From positions 1 to 64,000 of the forward strand of contig NZ_JBHIKW010000007.1 of NCBI RefSeq assembly GCF_042138895.1: DNA of 64,000 bases, in the 5' to 3' direction. The position numbers and the translations under genes are program-made. Of this stretch, positions 25,124 through 33,321 are shown piece after piece (the stretch's first letter is position 1; each line of letters begins with the position of its first letter). The notes under the pieces were generated by a model. The model was given only the letters and a program-made list of their open reading frames with translations, did not search any database and was not told where the DNA came from. Source of the stretch: Cedecea selenatireducens. GTDB taxonomy: Bacteria > Pseudomonadota > Gammaproteobacteria > Enterobacterales > Enterobacteriaceae.

Positions 25124-25342
25124 TTAGCGCTCGATAATCTGGGAAACGTCGTTGCGGTTGATCTGCATTTCGTTACCCTGCTGGTCGCGATAACTGACCA
25201 GACCGGTGTCTTCATCAACCTTAGGTTTACCTTCGGTCAAAATCATTCGTCCATCTTTGGTTGCCATCACATAGTCACTGCTGCAGCCTGAAACGGCAAA
25301 GGCAAGACCAATGGCGGAGATTGCTACTGCCCATTTAGTCAT
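25124..25342 (-). CDS. ygdR: YgdI/YgdR family lipoprotein YgdR
   Basis: A 72-residue DUF903 lipoprotein. The signal peptide ends in the lipobox VSGC, with Cys20 as the lipidated residue. The mature part is a small beta-rich domain containing the VMATKDGRMI and GKPKVDEDTGLVSY blocks. Function is unknown. It is paralogous to ygdI at 52756. Confidence 0.93.
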   Translation of the reverse strand: MTKWAVAISAIGLAFAVSGCSSDYVMATKDGRMILTEGKPKVDEDTGLVSYRDQQGNEMQINRNDVSQIIER

Positions 25343-25501
25343 CGTTGTGTTCCTCGTCAGGAAGGGATCCCGTTAATAAGTCTAGTAATAACCTGATGAA
25401 CAGGGGAAGGAAAGCAGCAAATTCTTATTAGGGCGAGGGAAATGTAACATTCTCCGGCGTGTACTGACATAAACCTGGATTGCCTTTCCCTACCGCAGCG
25501 C

Positions 25502-26188
25502 TTAGAGCGTGAAGTGCCGTGCGAGCAGCGCAGCCGTAAAGTTCTTCTTCAAATAAAAGCCGCGTGGCAGCGTGAGAATAGGCGCACCATCGGCGCCGAT
25601 GGCCTCGGTTAATGCCCGGCTGTTGGCGGCTTTGGGCCTCAGCTGCAGCACTTCGCCGTGGCGGGCGGTAATACGCTCGACCTGGCCCAGCACAATCAAG
25701 TCCATCAGCTCTTCCCAGTCCAGACGCAGCTGCCGCTCTTCTTCTTCTGAGGGACTCCAGAGCAGAGGAGAGCCAACGTGCCGCTCGGCGAGTGGAATTT
25801 GCCTTTCACCTTCCACCGGGATCCACAGCACGCGCTTGAGCTTGTGCCGCACGTGGCTGGTTTCCCAGACAACGCCGCTATTACCGGTTAGTGGCGCGAC
25901 GCACACAAAAGTGGTTTCCAGCGGGCGGCCAAGGCTATCCACCGGGATCGTTTTAAGCTCGATGCCGAGATTAGCAAAGTCCTGCTCGGGCTTGCTGCCC
26001 GCGCTGGCGCCCAGCCACAGCTCCAGCAAAACGCCAATCCAGCCTTTGTCTCTTTTCAGGTCTTTCGGCGTCTGTAGCCCGGCGCAGGCCGACAGTTCTC
26101 CCAGGGTATAACCGGCTACCTGCTGGGCCTGCTGGAGCAGTTCGGCTTCACTCTTTGGGGGCGTAATTAGGGGACGTATCGGTTGCAT
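25502..26188 (-). CDS. mutH: DNA mismatch repair endonuclease MutH
   Basis: A 228-residue enzyme (E. coli 229) that nicks the unmethylated strand at hemimethylated GATC sites when activated by MutS and MutL. The catalytic triad is intact as Asp70, Glu77 and Lys79 in the EQDFANLGIELK segment. It is divergent from rppH across a 686-bp gap, as in E. coli. Confidence 0.96.
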   Translation of the reverse strand: MQPIRPLITPPKSEAELLQQAQQVAGYTLGELSACAGLQTPKDLKRDKGWIGVLLELWLGASAGSKPEQDFANLGIELKTIPVDSLGRPLETTFVCVAPLTGNSGVVWETSHVRHKLKRVLWIPVEGERQIPLAERHVGSPLLWSPSEEEERQLRLDWEELMDLIVLGQVERITARHGEVLQLRPKAANSRALTEAIGADGAPILTLPRGFYLKKNFTAALLARHFTL

Positions 26189-26325
26189 AGCTCGTTGATG
26201 TTTTTTGGTTAAAAAATGAACGCACTTTGTTCACAGCGAAAGTTTAGTTTAGTCGTCTGAGGATAAGATTAACAATATTCTGATTTATAATGATTTTTTT
26301 AAGTCAGCCGTTTCGCTGTGGCGGC

Positions 26326-26445
26326 ATGAAAAAAGCTTTTCCAAATCTGGTCACTGGCAATGAACAGGATCTTACACCATGTTATCCACAGAAAAATGGG
26401 ATAACTGGGAAAAAGCTCGACTACTGGTTCCATTTACAGCCTTGA
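26326..26445 (+). CDS. possible small ORF, 39 aa (doubtful)
   Basis: An ATG-to-TGA frame starts MKKAFPNLVTGNEQDLTP in the mutH/rppH gap. It has no convincing ribosome binding site (GGCGG only) and part of it is read through a DnaA-box-like motif. No family is recognised. It is recorded because an uninterrupted frame in such an AT-rich stretch is a little unusual. Confidence 0.15.
   Translation: MKKAFPNLVTGNEQDLTPCYPQKNGITGKKLDYWFHLQP
26382..26390 (+). promoter_or_regulatory. DnaA-box-like motif 1
   Basis: TTATCCACA is an exact match to the strong DnaA box consensus. Confidence 0.5.
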
Positions 26446-26500
26446 CGGGGCGGTAAAAACCAATTTTTCACCGATTTGTGCCTAACTTGTTTGCACAATC

Positions 26501-26509
26501 TGTGGATAA
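26501..26509 (-). promoter_or_regulatory. DnaA-box-like motif 2
   Basis: TGTGGATAA is an exact DnaA box on the minus strand, 119 bp from the first motif. Confidence 0.5.
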
Positions 26510-26551
26510 AAACGACATTGTTCGATCTTTCATCAGCCGACGATCTTCGTA

Positions 26552-26567
26552 TGTGACGATCGTCACA
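26552..26567. promoter_or_regulatory. consensus CRP binding site
   Basis: TGTGACGATCGTCACA is a perfect palindrome with both CRP half-sites (TGTGA-N6-TCACA). Its centre is about 44 bp upstream of the start predicted from TATAGT (26591-26596), close to class II geometry toward rppH-ptsP. The site also contains a GATC. Confidence 0.65.
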
Positions 26568-26697
26568 TTATGAAAGCGATGTGTCATTTTTATAGTATTA
26601 TGGTTATGATATATAAAGACTTTAATATGTGTTCGGATTGCTCCTGATTTTACTTGTCCCGAGTTGTCCCGATGTAATTCGTTAGTTCTTCACAGTT

Positions 26698-26706
26698 ATA
26701 TCCACA
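26698..26706 (+). promoter_or_regulatory. DnaA-box-like motif 3
   Basis: ATATCCACA differs from the DnaA box consensus at one position. Confidence 0.35.
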
Positions 26707-26874
26707 GAAAAAGTGAATAAAACGGCTGGTTTTGGCCGCCCCTGTTTATAACCCGGCTATCTTTTGTGAGTTATTCAAATGTTATTCCATGCAAACGCCG
26801 CCGAGAGAGTGGTTTACCGCCTGACACTTGTATGAAACAATCGATGCAATCTAAGTTTGTTTTGAGGTAGTCCG

Positions 26875-27405
26875 GTGATCGATGATGATGGCTACCGCCC
26901 CAACGTTGGGATCGTAATATGTAATCGGCAGGGACAGGTGATGTGGGCGCGGCGTTTTGGCCAACATTCCTGGCAATTTCCTCAGGGGGGCATTAATCCT
27001 GGCGAGTCCGCTGAACAGGCAATGTACCGGGAGCTTTTCGAAGAAGTCGGTTTGCAGAGAAAAGACGTTCGCATTCTTGCCTCGACCCGAAACTGGTTGC
27101 GTTACAAATTACCTAAACGTTTGGTGCGTTGGGACACAAAGCCGGTTTGTATCGGCCAAAAACAAAAATGGTTTCTTTTGCAGCTGCTGAGCAGCGACGG
27201 TGAGATCAATATGCAAACCAGCAGCACGCCGGAATTTGATGGCTGGCGCTGGGTCAGTTATTGGTATCCGGTTCGTCAGGTTGTTTCATTTAAGCGCGAT
27301 GTTTACCGCCGCGTAATGAAAGAGTTTGCCAGCGTGGTTATGCCACTGCAGGAAGTTACGCCACCACGCAATAACTCGCCGGCCTGGCGACGTAAAAGAG
27401 GTTAA
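26875..27405 (+). CDS. rppH: RNA pyrophosphohydrolase RppH
   Basis: A 176-residue Nudix hydrolase, the same length and almost the same sequence as E. coli RppH. It removes pyrophosphate from mRNA 5' ends and so triggers RNase E decay. The Nudix box spans residues 38-60, with the REL-EE-GL core (RELFEEVGL). The start is the GTG at 26875, as in E. coli. ptsP follows after 12 bp, so the two form an operon. Confidence 0.97.
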   Translation: MIDDDGYRPNVGIVICNRQGQVMWARRFGQHSWQFPQGGINPGESAEQAMYRELFEEVGLQRKDVRILASTRNWLRYKLPKRLVRWDTKPVCIGQKQKWFLLQLLSSDGEINMQTSSTPEFDGWRWVSYWYPVRQVVSFKRDVYRRVMKEFASVVMPLQEVTPPRNNSPAWRRKRG

Positions 27406-27417
27406 GTCACGCGAAAA

Positions 27418-29664
27418 ATGCTCACCCGTCTGCGAGAAATAGTCGAAAAGGTCGCTAGTGCCCCGCGCCTCAATGAGGCGTTGGACATCCTGGTGACTGA
27501 TATCTGCCTTGCGATGGATACCGAGGTTTGCTCGGTTTATCTCGCCGATCATGAGCGCCGCTGTTTTTACCTTATGGCGACCCGTGGGTTAAAAAAACCG
27601 CGTGGTCGCACCGTTACGCTTGCCTTTGATGAAGGTATTGTTGGCCTGGTTGGGCGGCTCGCGGAGCCGATTAACCTGGCCGATGCGCAAAAACACCCCA
27701 GCTTTAAATATGTACCCGCCGTAAAAGAGGAGCGTTTTCGTGCGTTCCTTGGGGTGCCTATTATCCAGCGCCGTCAGCTTCTGGGGGTGCTTGTTGTCCA
27801 GCAGCGTGAACACCGGCAGTACGATGAGAGCGAAGAGTCTTTCCTCGTTACGCTGGCCACGCAGATGGCCGGGATTTTGTCCCAGTCTCAGTTAGCGGCG
27901 CTGTTTGGGCAGTACCGCCAGACCCGCATCCGCGCGCTTCCGGCATCGCCTGGCGTTGCCATTGCAGAAGGCTGGATGGACACCACCGTCCCGCTGATGG
28001 AGCAGGTCTTTGAGGCATCAACCCTGGATACCGCACTTGAGCGTGAGCGTCTTACCGCCGCGCTGGAAGAGGCTTCCGGGGAGTTTCGCCGCTACAGCAA
28101 GCGTTTTGCCGCCGGGGCTCAGAAAGAGACCGCGGCTATCTTCGATCTTTACTCTCACCTGTTAACCGATGCGCGCCTTCGCCGTGAACTTTTTGCCGAG
28201 GTGGACAAAGGCTCGGTGGCCGAATGGGCGGTAAAAACGGTTGTTGAGAAGTTTGCTGAACAGTTTGCCAGCCTCTCTGACAGCTACCTGAAAGAGCGGG
28301 CGGGAGACCTCAAAACCCTGGGGCAGCGCCTGCTGTTCCACCTCGACGACACTATTCAGAGCCCGAATACCTGGCCGGAGCGCTTTGTTCTGGTTGCGGA
28401 TGAGCTTTCGGCCACCACCCTTGCCGAGCTGCCGCAGAAGCGCCTTGCGGGCGTAGTCGTGCGCGACGGTGCGGCAAACTCTCATGCTGCCATCATGGTG
28501 CGTGCGCTCGGTATTCCGACCGTTATGGGGGCGGATATTCAGCCTTCGGTACTGCATCGCCGCATGCTGGTGGTGGACGGCTATCGCGGCGAATTGCTGG
28601 TGGATCCTGAGCAGGTACTGCTGCAGGAATACCAGCGCCTGGTGAGCGAAGAAAACGAACTCAGCCGCCTGGCGGAAGACGACGTAGAGCAGCCTGCTGC
28701 GCTAAAAAGCGGTGAGCGTGTGCAGGTGATGCTTAATGCGGGCCTTAGCCCCGAGCATGAAGAACAGCTTGGCAGCCGTATCGACGGCATCGGGCTGTAC
28801 CGCACCGAAATCCCGTTTATGCTGCAAAGCGGTTTCCCTTCAGAAGAAGAGCAGGTCGCGCAGTATCAGGGCATGCTGCAGATGTTTAACGACAAGCCGG
28901 TGACGCTGCGTACGCTCGACGTTGGGGCCGACAAACAGCTCCCATACATGCCCATCAGCGAAGAAAATCCTTGCCTTGGCTGGCGAGGGATCCGCATCAC
29001 GCTCGATCAGCCAGAGATCTTCCTGATCCAGGTTCGTGCGATGCTGCGGGCGAACGCGGCGACGGGGAATCTCAGCATTCTGCTGCCGATGATCACCAGC
29101 ATTGATGAGATTGACGATGCCCGCAGGCTGATCGATCGCGCAGGCCGGGAAGTTGAAGAAGAATTAGGTTATCAACTGCCCGAGCTAAGGCTTGGGGTGA
29201 TGGTTGAAGTTCCTTCGATGGTGTTCATGCTGGGTCACCTGGCCGGGCGCGTTGATTTTATTTCCGTGGGGACGAACGATCTTACCCAGTATCTGCTGGC
29301 GGTCGATCGTAATAACACGCGGGTGGCTAGCCTTTACGATAGCCTGCACCCGGCAATGCTGCGCACGCTAAACCTGATTGCCCGCGAAGCGGAACGCTAT
29401 AACATCGACCTGTGCCTGTGCGGTGAGATGGCCGGCGACCCGATGTGCGTCGCGATTCTGGTAGGGATGGGCTACCGCCATCTTTCGATGAACGGCCGCT
29501 CTGTCGCACGTATTAAATACCTGCTGCGCCATATCCATCTGGAAGAAGCCGAAGTACTTGCTCAGCGCAGCCTTGAGGCACAAATGGCGACGGAAGTACG
29601 CCACCAGGTCGCGGCGTTTATGGAGCGGCGTGGCATGGGCGGCCTGATCCGCGGCGGGCGCTAA
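27418..29664 (+). CDS. ptsP: phosphoenolpyruvate-protein phosphotransferase PtsP (enzyme I-Ntr)
   Basis: A 748-residue enzyme I paralogue, the same length as E. coli PtsP. It feeds phosphate from PEP to NPr (PtsO) and EIIA-Ntr (PtsN). The N-terminal GAF domain (about residues 1-165) is followed by the phosphohistidine domain, with the active His in GAANSHAAIMVRALG, and a C-terminal PEP-binding barrel with CGEMAGDP. It lies 12 bp after rppH. Paired hairpins follow its stop codon. Confidence 0.96.
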   Translation: MLTRLREIVEKVASAPRLNEALDILVTDICLAMDTEVCSVYLADHERRCFYLMATRGLKKPRGRTVTLAFDEGIVGLVGRLAEPINLADAQKHPSFKYVPAVKEERFRAFLGVPIIQRRQLLGVLVVQQREHRQYDESEESFLVTLATQMAGILSQSQLAALFGQYRQTRIRALPASPGVAIAEGWMDTTVPLMEQVFEASTLDTALERERLTAALEEASGEFRRYSKRFAAGAQKETAAIFDLYSHLLTDARLRRELFAEVDKGSVAEWAVKTVVEKFAEQFASLSDSYLKERAGDLKTLGQRLLFHLDDTIQSPNTWPERFVLVADELSATTLAELPQKRLAGVVVRDGAANSHAAIMVRALGIPTVMGADIQPSVLHRRMLVVDGYRGELLVDPEQVLLQEYQRLVSEENELSRLAEDDVEQPAALKSGERVQVMLNAGLSPEHEEQLGSRIDGIGLYRTEIPFMLQSGFPSEEEQVAQYQGMLQMFNDKPVTLRTLDVGADKQLPYMPISEENPCLGWRGIRITLDQPEIFLIQVRAMLRANAATGNLSILLPMITSIDEIDDARRLIDRAGREVEEELGYQLPELRLGVMVEVPSMVFMLGHLAGRVDFISVGTNDLTQYLLAVDRNNTRVASLYDSLHPAMLRTLNLIAREAERYNIDLCLCGEMAGDPMCVAILVGMGYRHLSMNGRSVARIKYLLRHIHLEEAEVLAQRSLEAQMATEVRHQVAAFMERRGMGGLIRGGR

Positions 29665-29674
29665 TTTATTCAAT

Positions 29675-29697
29675 ATGTCCCGGCATCACCGGGACAT
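29675..29697 (+). repeat. hairpin repeat copy 1
   Basis: ATGTCCCGG and CCGGGACAT form a perfect 9-bp stem with loop CATCA, 10 bp after the ptsP stop. The same stem and loop recur at 29844-29866. Confidence 0.7.
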
Positions 29698-29709
29698 TAC
29701 CCTTACCTG

Positions 29710-29745
29710 ACAACAAGGGATAAAACGTGGTTTTTCCCTTGTTGT
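29710..29745 (+). terminator. long hairpin after ptsP, possible terminator
   Basis: ACAACAAGGG (29710-29719) pairs with CCCTTGTTGT (29736-29745), and inner AAAAC/GTTTT pairing extends the stem. A second hairpin, GAAAACCCT/AGGGTTTTC at 29758-29778, follows and is trailed by a T-rich stretch. Together they probably end the rppH-ptsP transcript. Confidence 0.5.
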
Positions 29746-29843
29746 GGTTTATCAGCCGAAAACCCTGAAAGGGTTTTCCCTGTTTGTTTTCTTTGATGCC
29801 TTGTGTAGTTTTAATTTCCCACGCACGTCGTGCATTGTCTTAG

Positions 29844-29866
29844 GTGTCCCGGCATCACCGGGACAT
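29844..29866 (+). repeat. hairpin repeat copy 2
   Basis: TGTCCCGG, loop CATCA, CCGGGACA and the following TTACA repeat the copy at 29675 exactly, 169 bp away. Confidence 0.7.
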
Positions 29867-30008
29867 TACACATCTTTTACAACTTCCATAATCAATCACT
29901 CAGGCCGTTTGTGCTATGATCCGCTGCTTTCGGAGCGCATCGATAGCGGTGCGTACTTGCAACCCGCCTTTAATTTTTTGGCGGGGTAACAATAGCTTGT
30001 GGTGACAG

Positions 30009-30881
30009 ATGAATAGTGGCTATCTGCGTTTCCCTGAATTTGACCCGGTGCTTTTCTCCATCGGGCCGGTTTCCCTGCACTGGTACGGACTCATGTACCT
30101 CGTTGGGTTCGTGTTTGCCATGTGGCTTGCCGGACGCCGCGCCAGCCGTCCGGGCAGCGGTTGGACGAAAAATGAAGTAGAAAATCTGCTGTATGCAGGG
30201 TTCCTTGGCGTCTTCCTGGGCGGCCGTCTGGGCTATGTTTTCTTCTACAACCTGCCGGTCTTCCTTGCCGATCCCCTGTACCTGTTTAAAGTCTGGGACG
30301 GCGGTATGTCCTTCCACGGCGGGCTTATCGGTGTTATCTGCGTAATGATTTGGTTCGCACGCCGCACCAAACGTACCTTCTTCCAGGTTTCCGACTTTAT
30401 TGCTCCGCTTATCCCGTTTGGTCTTGGCGCGGGTCGCCTCGGCAACTTTATCAACGGTGAGCTGTGGGGCCGCGTCGACCCTAACTTCCGCTTCGCCATG
30501 CTGTTCCCTGGCTCGCGCAGTGAAGACGTTGGCCTGCTGGCAACGCACCCGGAATGGCAATCGCTGTTCAATACTTACGGCGTGCTGCCGCGCCATCCGT
30601 CGCAGCTTTATGAGCTGGCGCTGGAAGGGGTTGTGCTGTTCATCATTCTGAACCTGTTTATTCGTAAGCCTCGCCCGATGGGGTCGGTATCTGGCCTGTT
30701 CCTGATCGGCTATGGCGCGTTCCGCATCATCGTGGAATTCTTCCGCCAGCCGGACGCGCAGTTCACCGGCACCTGGGTGCAGTACATCAGCATGGGGCAG
30801 ATCCTGTCGATTCCGATGATTGTTGCCGGTATCGCCATGATGGTCTGGGCTTACCGCCGTCCACAGCAGCAACTTTCGTGA
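30009..30881 (+). CDS. lgt: phosphatidylglycerol--prolipoprotein diacylglyceryl transferase
   Basis: A 290-residue inner-membrane enzyme (E. coli 291) that attaches diacylglycerol to the lipobox cysteine of prolipoproteins, the first step of lipoprotein maturation. Essential segments are intact: DGGMSFHGGLIG with the catalytic-site His, and the Lgt signature GRLGNFINGELWGR. Seven TM segments are expected. thyA starts 6 bp after the stop, the conserved lgt-thyA operon. A CCCGCC/GGCGGG hairpin lies in the leader. Confidence 0.97.
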   Translation: MNSGYLRFPEFDPVLFSIGPVSLHWYGLMYLVGFVFAMWLAGRRASRPGSGWTKNEVENLLYAGFLGVFLGGRLGYVFFYNLPVFLADPLYLFKVWDGGMSFHGGLIGVICVMIWFARRTKRTFFQVSDFIAPLIPFGLGAGRLGNFINGELWGRVDPNFRFAMLFPGSRSEDVGLLATHPEWQSLFNTYGVLPRHPSQLYELALEGVVLFIILNLFIRKPRPMGSVSGLFLIGYGAFRIIVEFFRQPDAQFTGTWVQYISMGQILSIPMIVAGIAMMVWAYRRPQQQLS

Positions 30882-30887
30882 GGTGAC

Positions 30888-31682
30888 ATGAAACAGTATC
30901 TTGATTTGATGAAAAAAGTGCTCGAAGAGGGCACGCCGAAAGCGGACCGTACCGGTACCGGCACGTTGTCTATTTTTGGGCATCAAATGCGCTTTAACCT
31001 GCAGGAAGGTTTCCCGCTGGTTACCACCAAAAAATGTCACCTGCGTTCGATTATTCATGAGCTGCTGTGGTTCCTCAACGGGGATACCAATATCGCCTAC
31101 CTGAAAGAAAATAAGGTGACGATTTGGGACGAATGGGCGGATGAAAACGGCGATCTCGGCCCGGTTTACGGCAAGCAGTGGCGCTCCTGGGCAACGCCTG
31201 ACGGGCGCTATATTGACCAGCTAACCACCGTGCTGAACCAGCTGAAAAACGATCCGGATTCCCGTCGCATCATCGTTTCTGCATGGAACGTGGGCGAGCT
31301 GGATAAAATGGCGCTGGCGCCTTGCCACGCTTTCTTCCAGTTCTACGTGGCCGACGGCAAGCTCTCCTGCCAGCTTTATCAGCGCTCATGCGATATCTTC
31401 CTTGGGCTGCCGTTCAACATCGCCAGCTATGCGCTGCTGGTGCATATGATGGCGCAGCAGTGCGACCTGGAAGTCGGTGACTTCGTCTGGACCGGGGGCG
31501 ACACGCACCTGTACAGCAACCATCTGGAACAGACTCGCCTGCAGCTGACTCGTGAGCCGCGCGCGCTGCCTAAGCTGGTTATCAAACGTAAGCCCGAGTC
31601 GCTGTTTGACTACCGCTTCGAAGACTTCGAGATTGAAGGCTACGATCCGCATCCGGCTATCAAAGCGCCTGTTGCCATATAG
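30888..31682 (+). CDS. thyA: thymidylate synthase
   Basis: A 264-residue enzyme, the same length as E. coli ThyA, converting dUMP to dTMP with methylenetetrahydrofolate. The catalytic Cys146 is in LAPCHAFF, and the C-terminal KAPVAI that closes over the ligands is present. It follows lgt by 6 bp and ends at a strong terminator. Confidence 0.97.
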   Translation: MKQYLDLMKKVLEEGTPKADRTGTGTLSIFGHQMRFNLQEGFPLVTTKKCHLRSIIHELLWFLNGDTNIAYLKENKVTIWDEWADENGDLGPVYGKQWRSWATPDGRYIDQLTTVLNQLKNDPDSRRIIVSAWNVGELDKMALAPCHAFFQFYVADGKLSCQLYQRSCDIFLGLPFNIASYALLVHMMAQQCDLEVGDFVWTGGDTHLYSNHLEQTRLQLTREPRALPKLVIKRKPESLFDYRFEDFEIEGYDPHPAIKAPVAI

Positions 31683-31701
31683 TTCACAGCCAGCGTGACA
31701 G

Positions 31702-31731
31702 AACCGGTGCCTGAGTGCGCCGGTTTTTTTT
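31702..31731 (+). terminator. intrinsic terminator of lgt-thyA
   Basis: AACCGG (31702-31707) pairs with CCGGTT (31720-31725), followed by an eight-base T-run. Confidence 0.88.
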
Positions 31732-31868
31732 GCCCAGATTTCTTTTCTTCGGCACGGCTTCCGGCCGCAGTGAAAATTCCTGCAACCCTCCAGTTATCTT
31801 CCGGCATTTGCCGCATCCTCGCGTATGCCTGCTGGCTCATCTAAACGCGGCTGGTCACACTGTCGGCC

Positions 31869-32336
31869 ATGAACATTAATCAACGTGGTTTTAGCGTTAT
31901 TGAGCTAATGGTGGTGATAGCCATCGTTGCCGCACTCAGCGCCGGAGGCCTTCATGGCTGGCACCAGTGGCAGCAGAAAGTGCAGCTTTGGCAGACAGCC
32001 CAGCGGCTGAGCCACTTTCTCTCAGGCCTGAGAAATGACGCAAACTGGAACAATCAGACTCATCTTTTAGCGCTGCACCAGAGCGGGAAAAGCTGGTGTC
32101 TGGCAAGCCGCGGCGTATCTGAAAACTGTTTGTCTAACTCACGACTGGCTTTTATGCCTGAATTTGACGACATCATCGTGGAGGATATGACGGCTGGTTT
32201 AGGTTTTTACGGTGTACGCAGCACCGCCTGGCCCGGCCATATTGTTCTGAAAAGCCAGGCCGGGCGGTGGAGGGTGACGGTATCAGTCTGGGGGCGCACG
32301 CGGCTGTGTGAACTGTCCGGAGGTAAGCCATGCTGA
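31869..32336 (+). CDS. ppdA: prepilin-type protein PpdA
   Basis: A 155-residue type IV pilin-like protein. The prepilin leader MNINQRG is followed by FSVIELMVV, with Glu at mature position 5 and a hydrophobic helix, the standard prepilin peptidase signal. It resembles E. coli PpdA, one of a set of minor pilins associated with competence-like or type IV pili. It is the first gene of a run in which each open frame overlaps or nearly touches the next up to recC. Confidence 0.92.
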   Translation: MNINQRGFSVIELMVVIAIVAALSAGGLHGWHQWQQKVQLWQTAQRLSHFLSGLRNDANWNNQTHLLALHQSGKSWCLASRGVSENCLSNSRLAFMPEFDDIIVEDMTAGLGFYGVRSTAWPGHIVLKSQAGRWRVTVSVWGRTRLCELSGGKPC

Positions 32337-32890
32337 GTGCTCAGAAAGGATTTACGCTACTGGAAATGCTTATTGCGATGGCCCTGAGCAGCGTGCTGTT
32401 GCTGGGAACTTCGCGCCTGTTTCCGGCTTTACAACTGGAGGTTTTACGGCAGTACGGCTATGTCGCTCAGCAGGAGGCGCTGTGGCAGATGGCGTTTGCG
32501 ATTGGCAAGAATTTGCAGCGGGCTGGCTATTGCCGAGGCCAGTGCCAGGGCGAAGGTGTGAAGTTAACGAATCAGGGTGGCTGCGTGGTGGTGCAGTGGG
32601 ATGCTAACCATAATGGTCGATGGGACACCGCGAAGGATAGTCAAAGTGAACAGAAGGGCTATCGCCTACGTAACGGCAACCTGGAAACGCAAAAAGGCGT
32701 AGAGCATTGTGAGGGGAGCGGCTGGGAAAGAATGTCTGACCCGGCGCAGTCGACCGTGCAGCACTTCTCCGTTACTCGTCAAAATCGCAAAACGGGCAGA
32801 CCTTTATTTCTCATCAAGCTTGCATCGAGTTTAAAACAGGGCGGGCGTGCTGCCGAAGTGAACTACGTGGTGAGCGGGGAAAATTTATGA
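32330..32890 (+). CDS. ppdB: prepilin-type protein PpdB
   Basis: A 186-residue minor pilin-like protein with leader MLSAQKG and mature start FTLLEMLIAMAL (Glu5). It overlaps ppdA by 7 bp and ygdB by 4 bp. The mature part has several cysteines (CRGQC, GGCVV, HCEGS), perhaps forming disulfides in the periplasm. Its layout matches E. coli PpdB (187 residues). Confidence 0.92.
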   Translation: MLSAQKGFTLLEMLIAMALSSVLLLGTSRLFPALQLEVLRQYGYVAQQEALWQMAFAIGKNLQRAGYCRGQCQGEGVKLTNQGGCVVVQWDANHNGRWDTAKDSQSEQKGYRLRNGNLETQKGVEHCEGSGWERMSDPAQSTVQHFSVTRQNRKTGRPLFLIKLASSLKQGGRAAEVNYVVSGENL

Positions 32891-33321
32891 GCGGCAAACG
32901 TGAGAAAGGCGGTGCGTCCTTGCTGATGGTATTGATGCTGCTAGCCGTGGGCTCTTTGATCCTGAGTGGGCTATCTCAGCAACTGAGTGCCCAGCGCTTT
33001 GAGGTTGCCGCTGAAATTCAGTTTATCAAAAACCATACTGCCGCGAGGTCCGCTCTGGCGTGGGGGGAAAAGCAAAGCTGGCGGCCACAGAGAACGTGGC
33101 AGTGCCGGCTTGAGGCTCGTAATAACTGGCAGGCGTGCCTTCATCAAACCGACAAAGGCGAAGCGCTGCTTGCTGCATTCGGCTCCATTCCCGGAAATGA
33201 AGTGCCGTTCACGCTGTGGCGCTGGGGTGTACTTCAGGGAGGTGAACTGGTGGCTTCAGCCCAGGGCTGGCTCGACTTTTGCCCTTTACCGGATGATGAC
33301 TTATGCAAGCTGCCCCGATAA
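32887..33321 (+). CDS. ygdB: DUF2509 pilin-locus protein YgdB
   Basis: A 144-residue protein with a short basic N-terminus and a hydrophobic helix (ASLLMVLMLLAVGSLILSGL), resembling GspK/PilX-type minor pseudopilins but without a clean prepilin cleavage site. It matches E. coli YgdB in position and size. It overlaps ppdB by 4 bp and ppdC by 19 bp, so translation is coupled. Function is not established. Confidence 0.9.
   Translation: MSGKREKGGASLLMVLMLLAVGSLILSGLSQQLSAQRFEVAAEIQFIKNHTAARSALAWGEKQSWRPQRTWQCRLEARNNWQACLHQTDKGEALLAAFGSIPGNEVPFTLWRWGVLQGGELVASAQGWLDFCPLPDDDLCKLPR

Larger units (their letters stand above)
26189..26874. other. 686-bp mutH/rppH intergenic control region
   Basis: No gene of normal size is present. 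The AT-rich interval contains three DnaA-box-like sequences, a consensus CRP site and -10-like TATAGT at 26591-26596, plus a 39-codon open frame of doubtful status (all listed separately). At least four GATC sites lie within it (near 26368, 26524, 26541 and 26558), of interest because MutH cuts at GATC. Confidence 0.6.
29665..30008. other. 344-bp ptsP/lgt interval with serial hairpins
   Basis: No gene is supported. The interval contains a perfect 9-bp hairpin repeated at two sites, a long hairpin with ACAACAAGGG/CCCTTGTTGT arms, a GAAAACCCT/AGGGTTTTC hairpin and a CCCGCC/GGCGGG hairpin (29963-29985) immediately before lgt. Confidence 0.6.

Noticed and set aside
26779..26835. 18-codon frame just before rppH
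   Set aside because: It has no ribosome site and is too short to judge without conservation data.
29744..29989. 81-codon frame between ptsP and lgt
   Set aside because: It runs through several hairpins and the lgt leader, has no ribosome site and no recognisable family.
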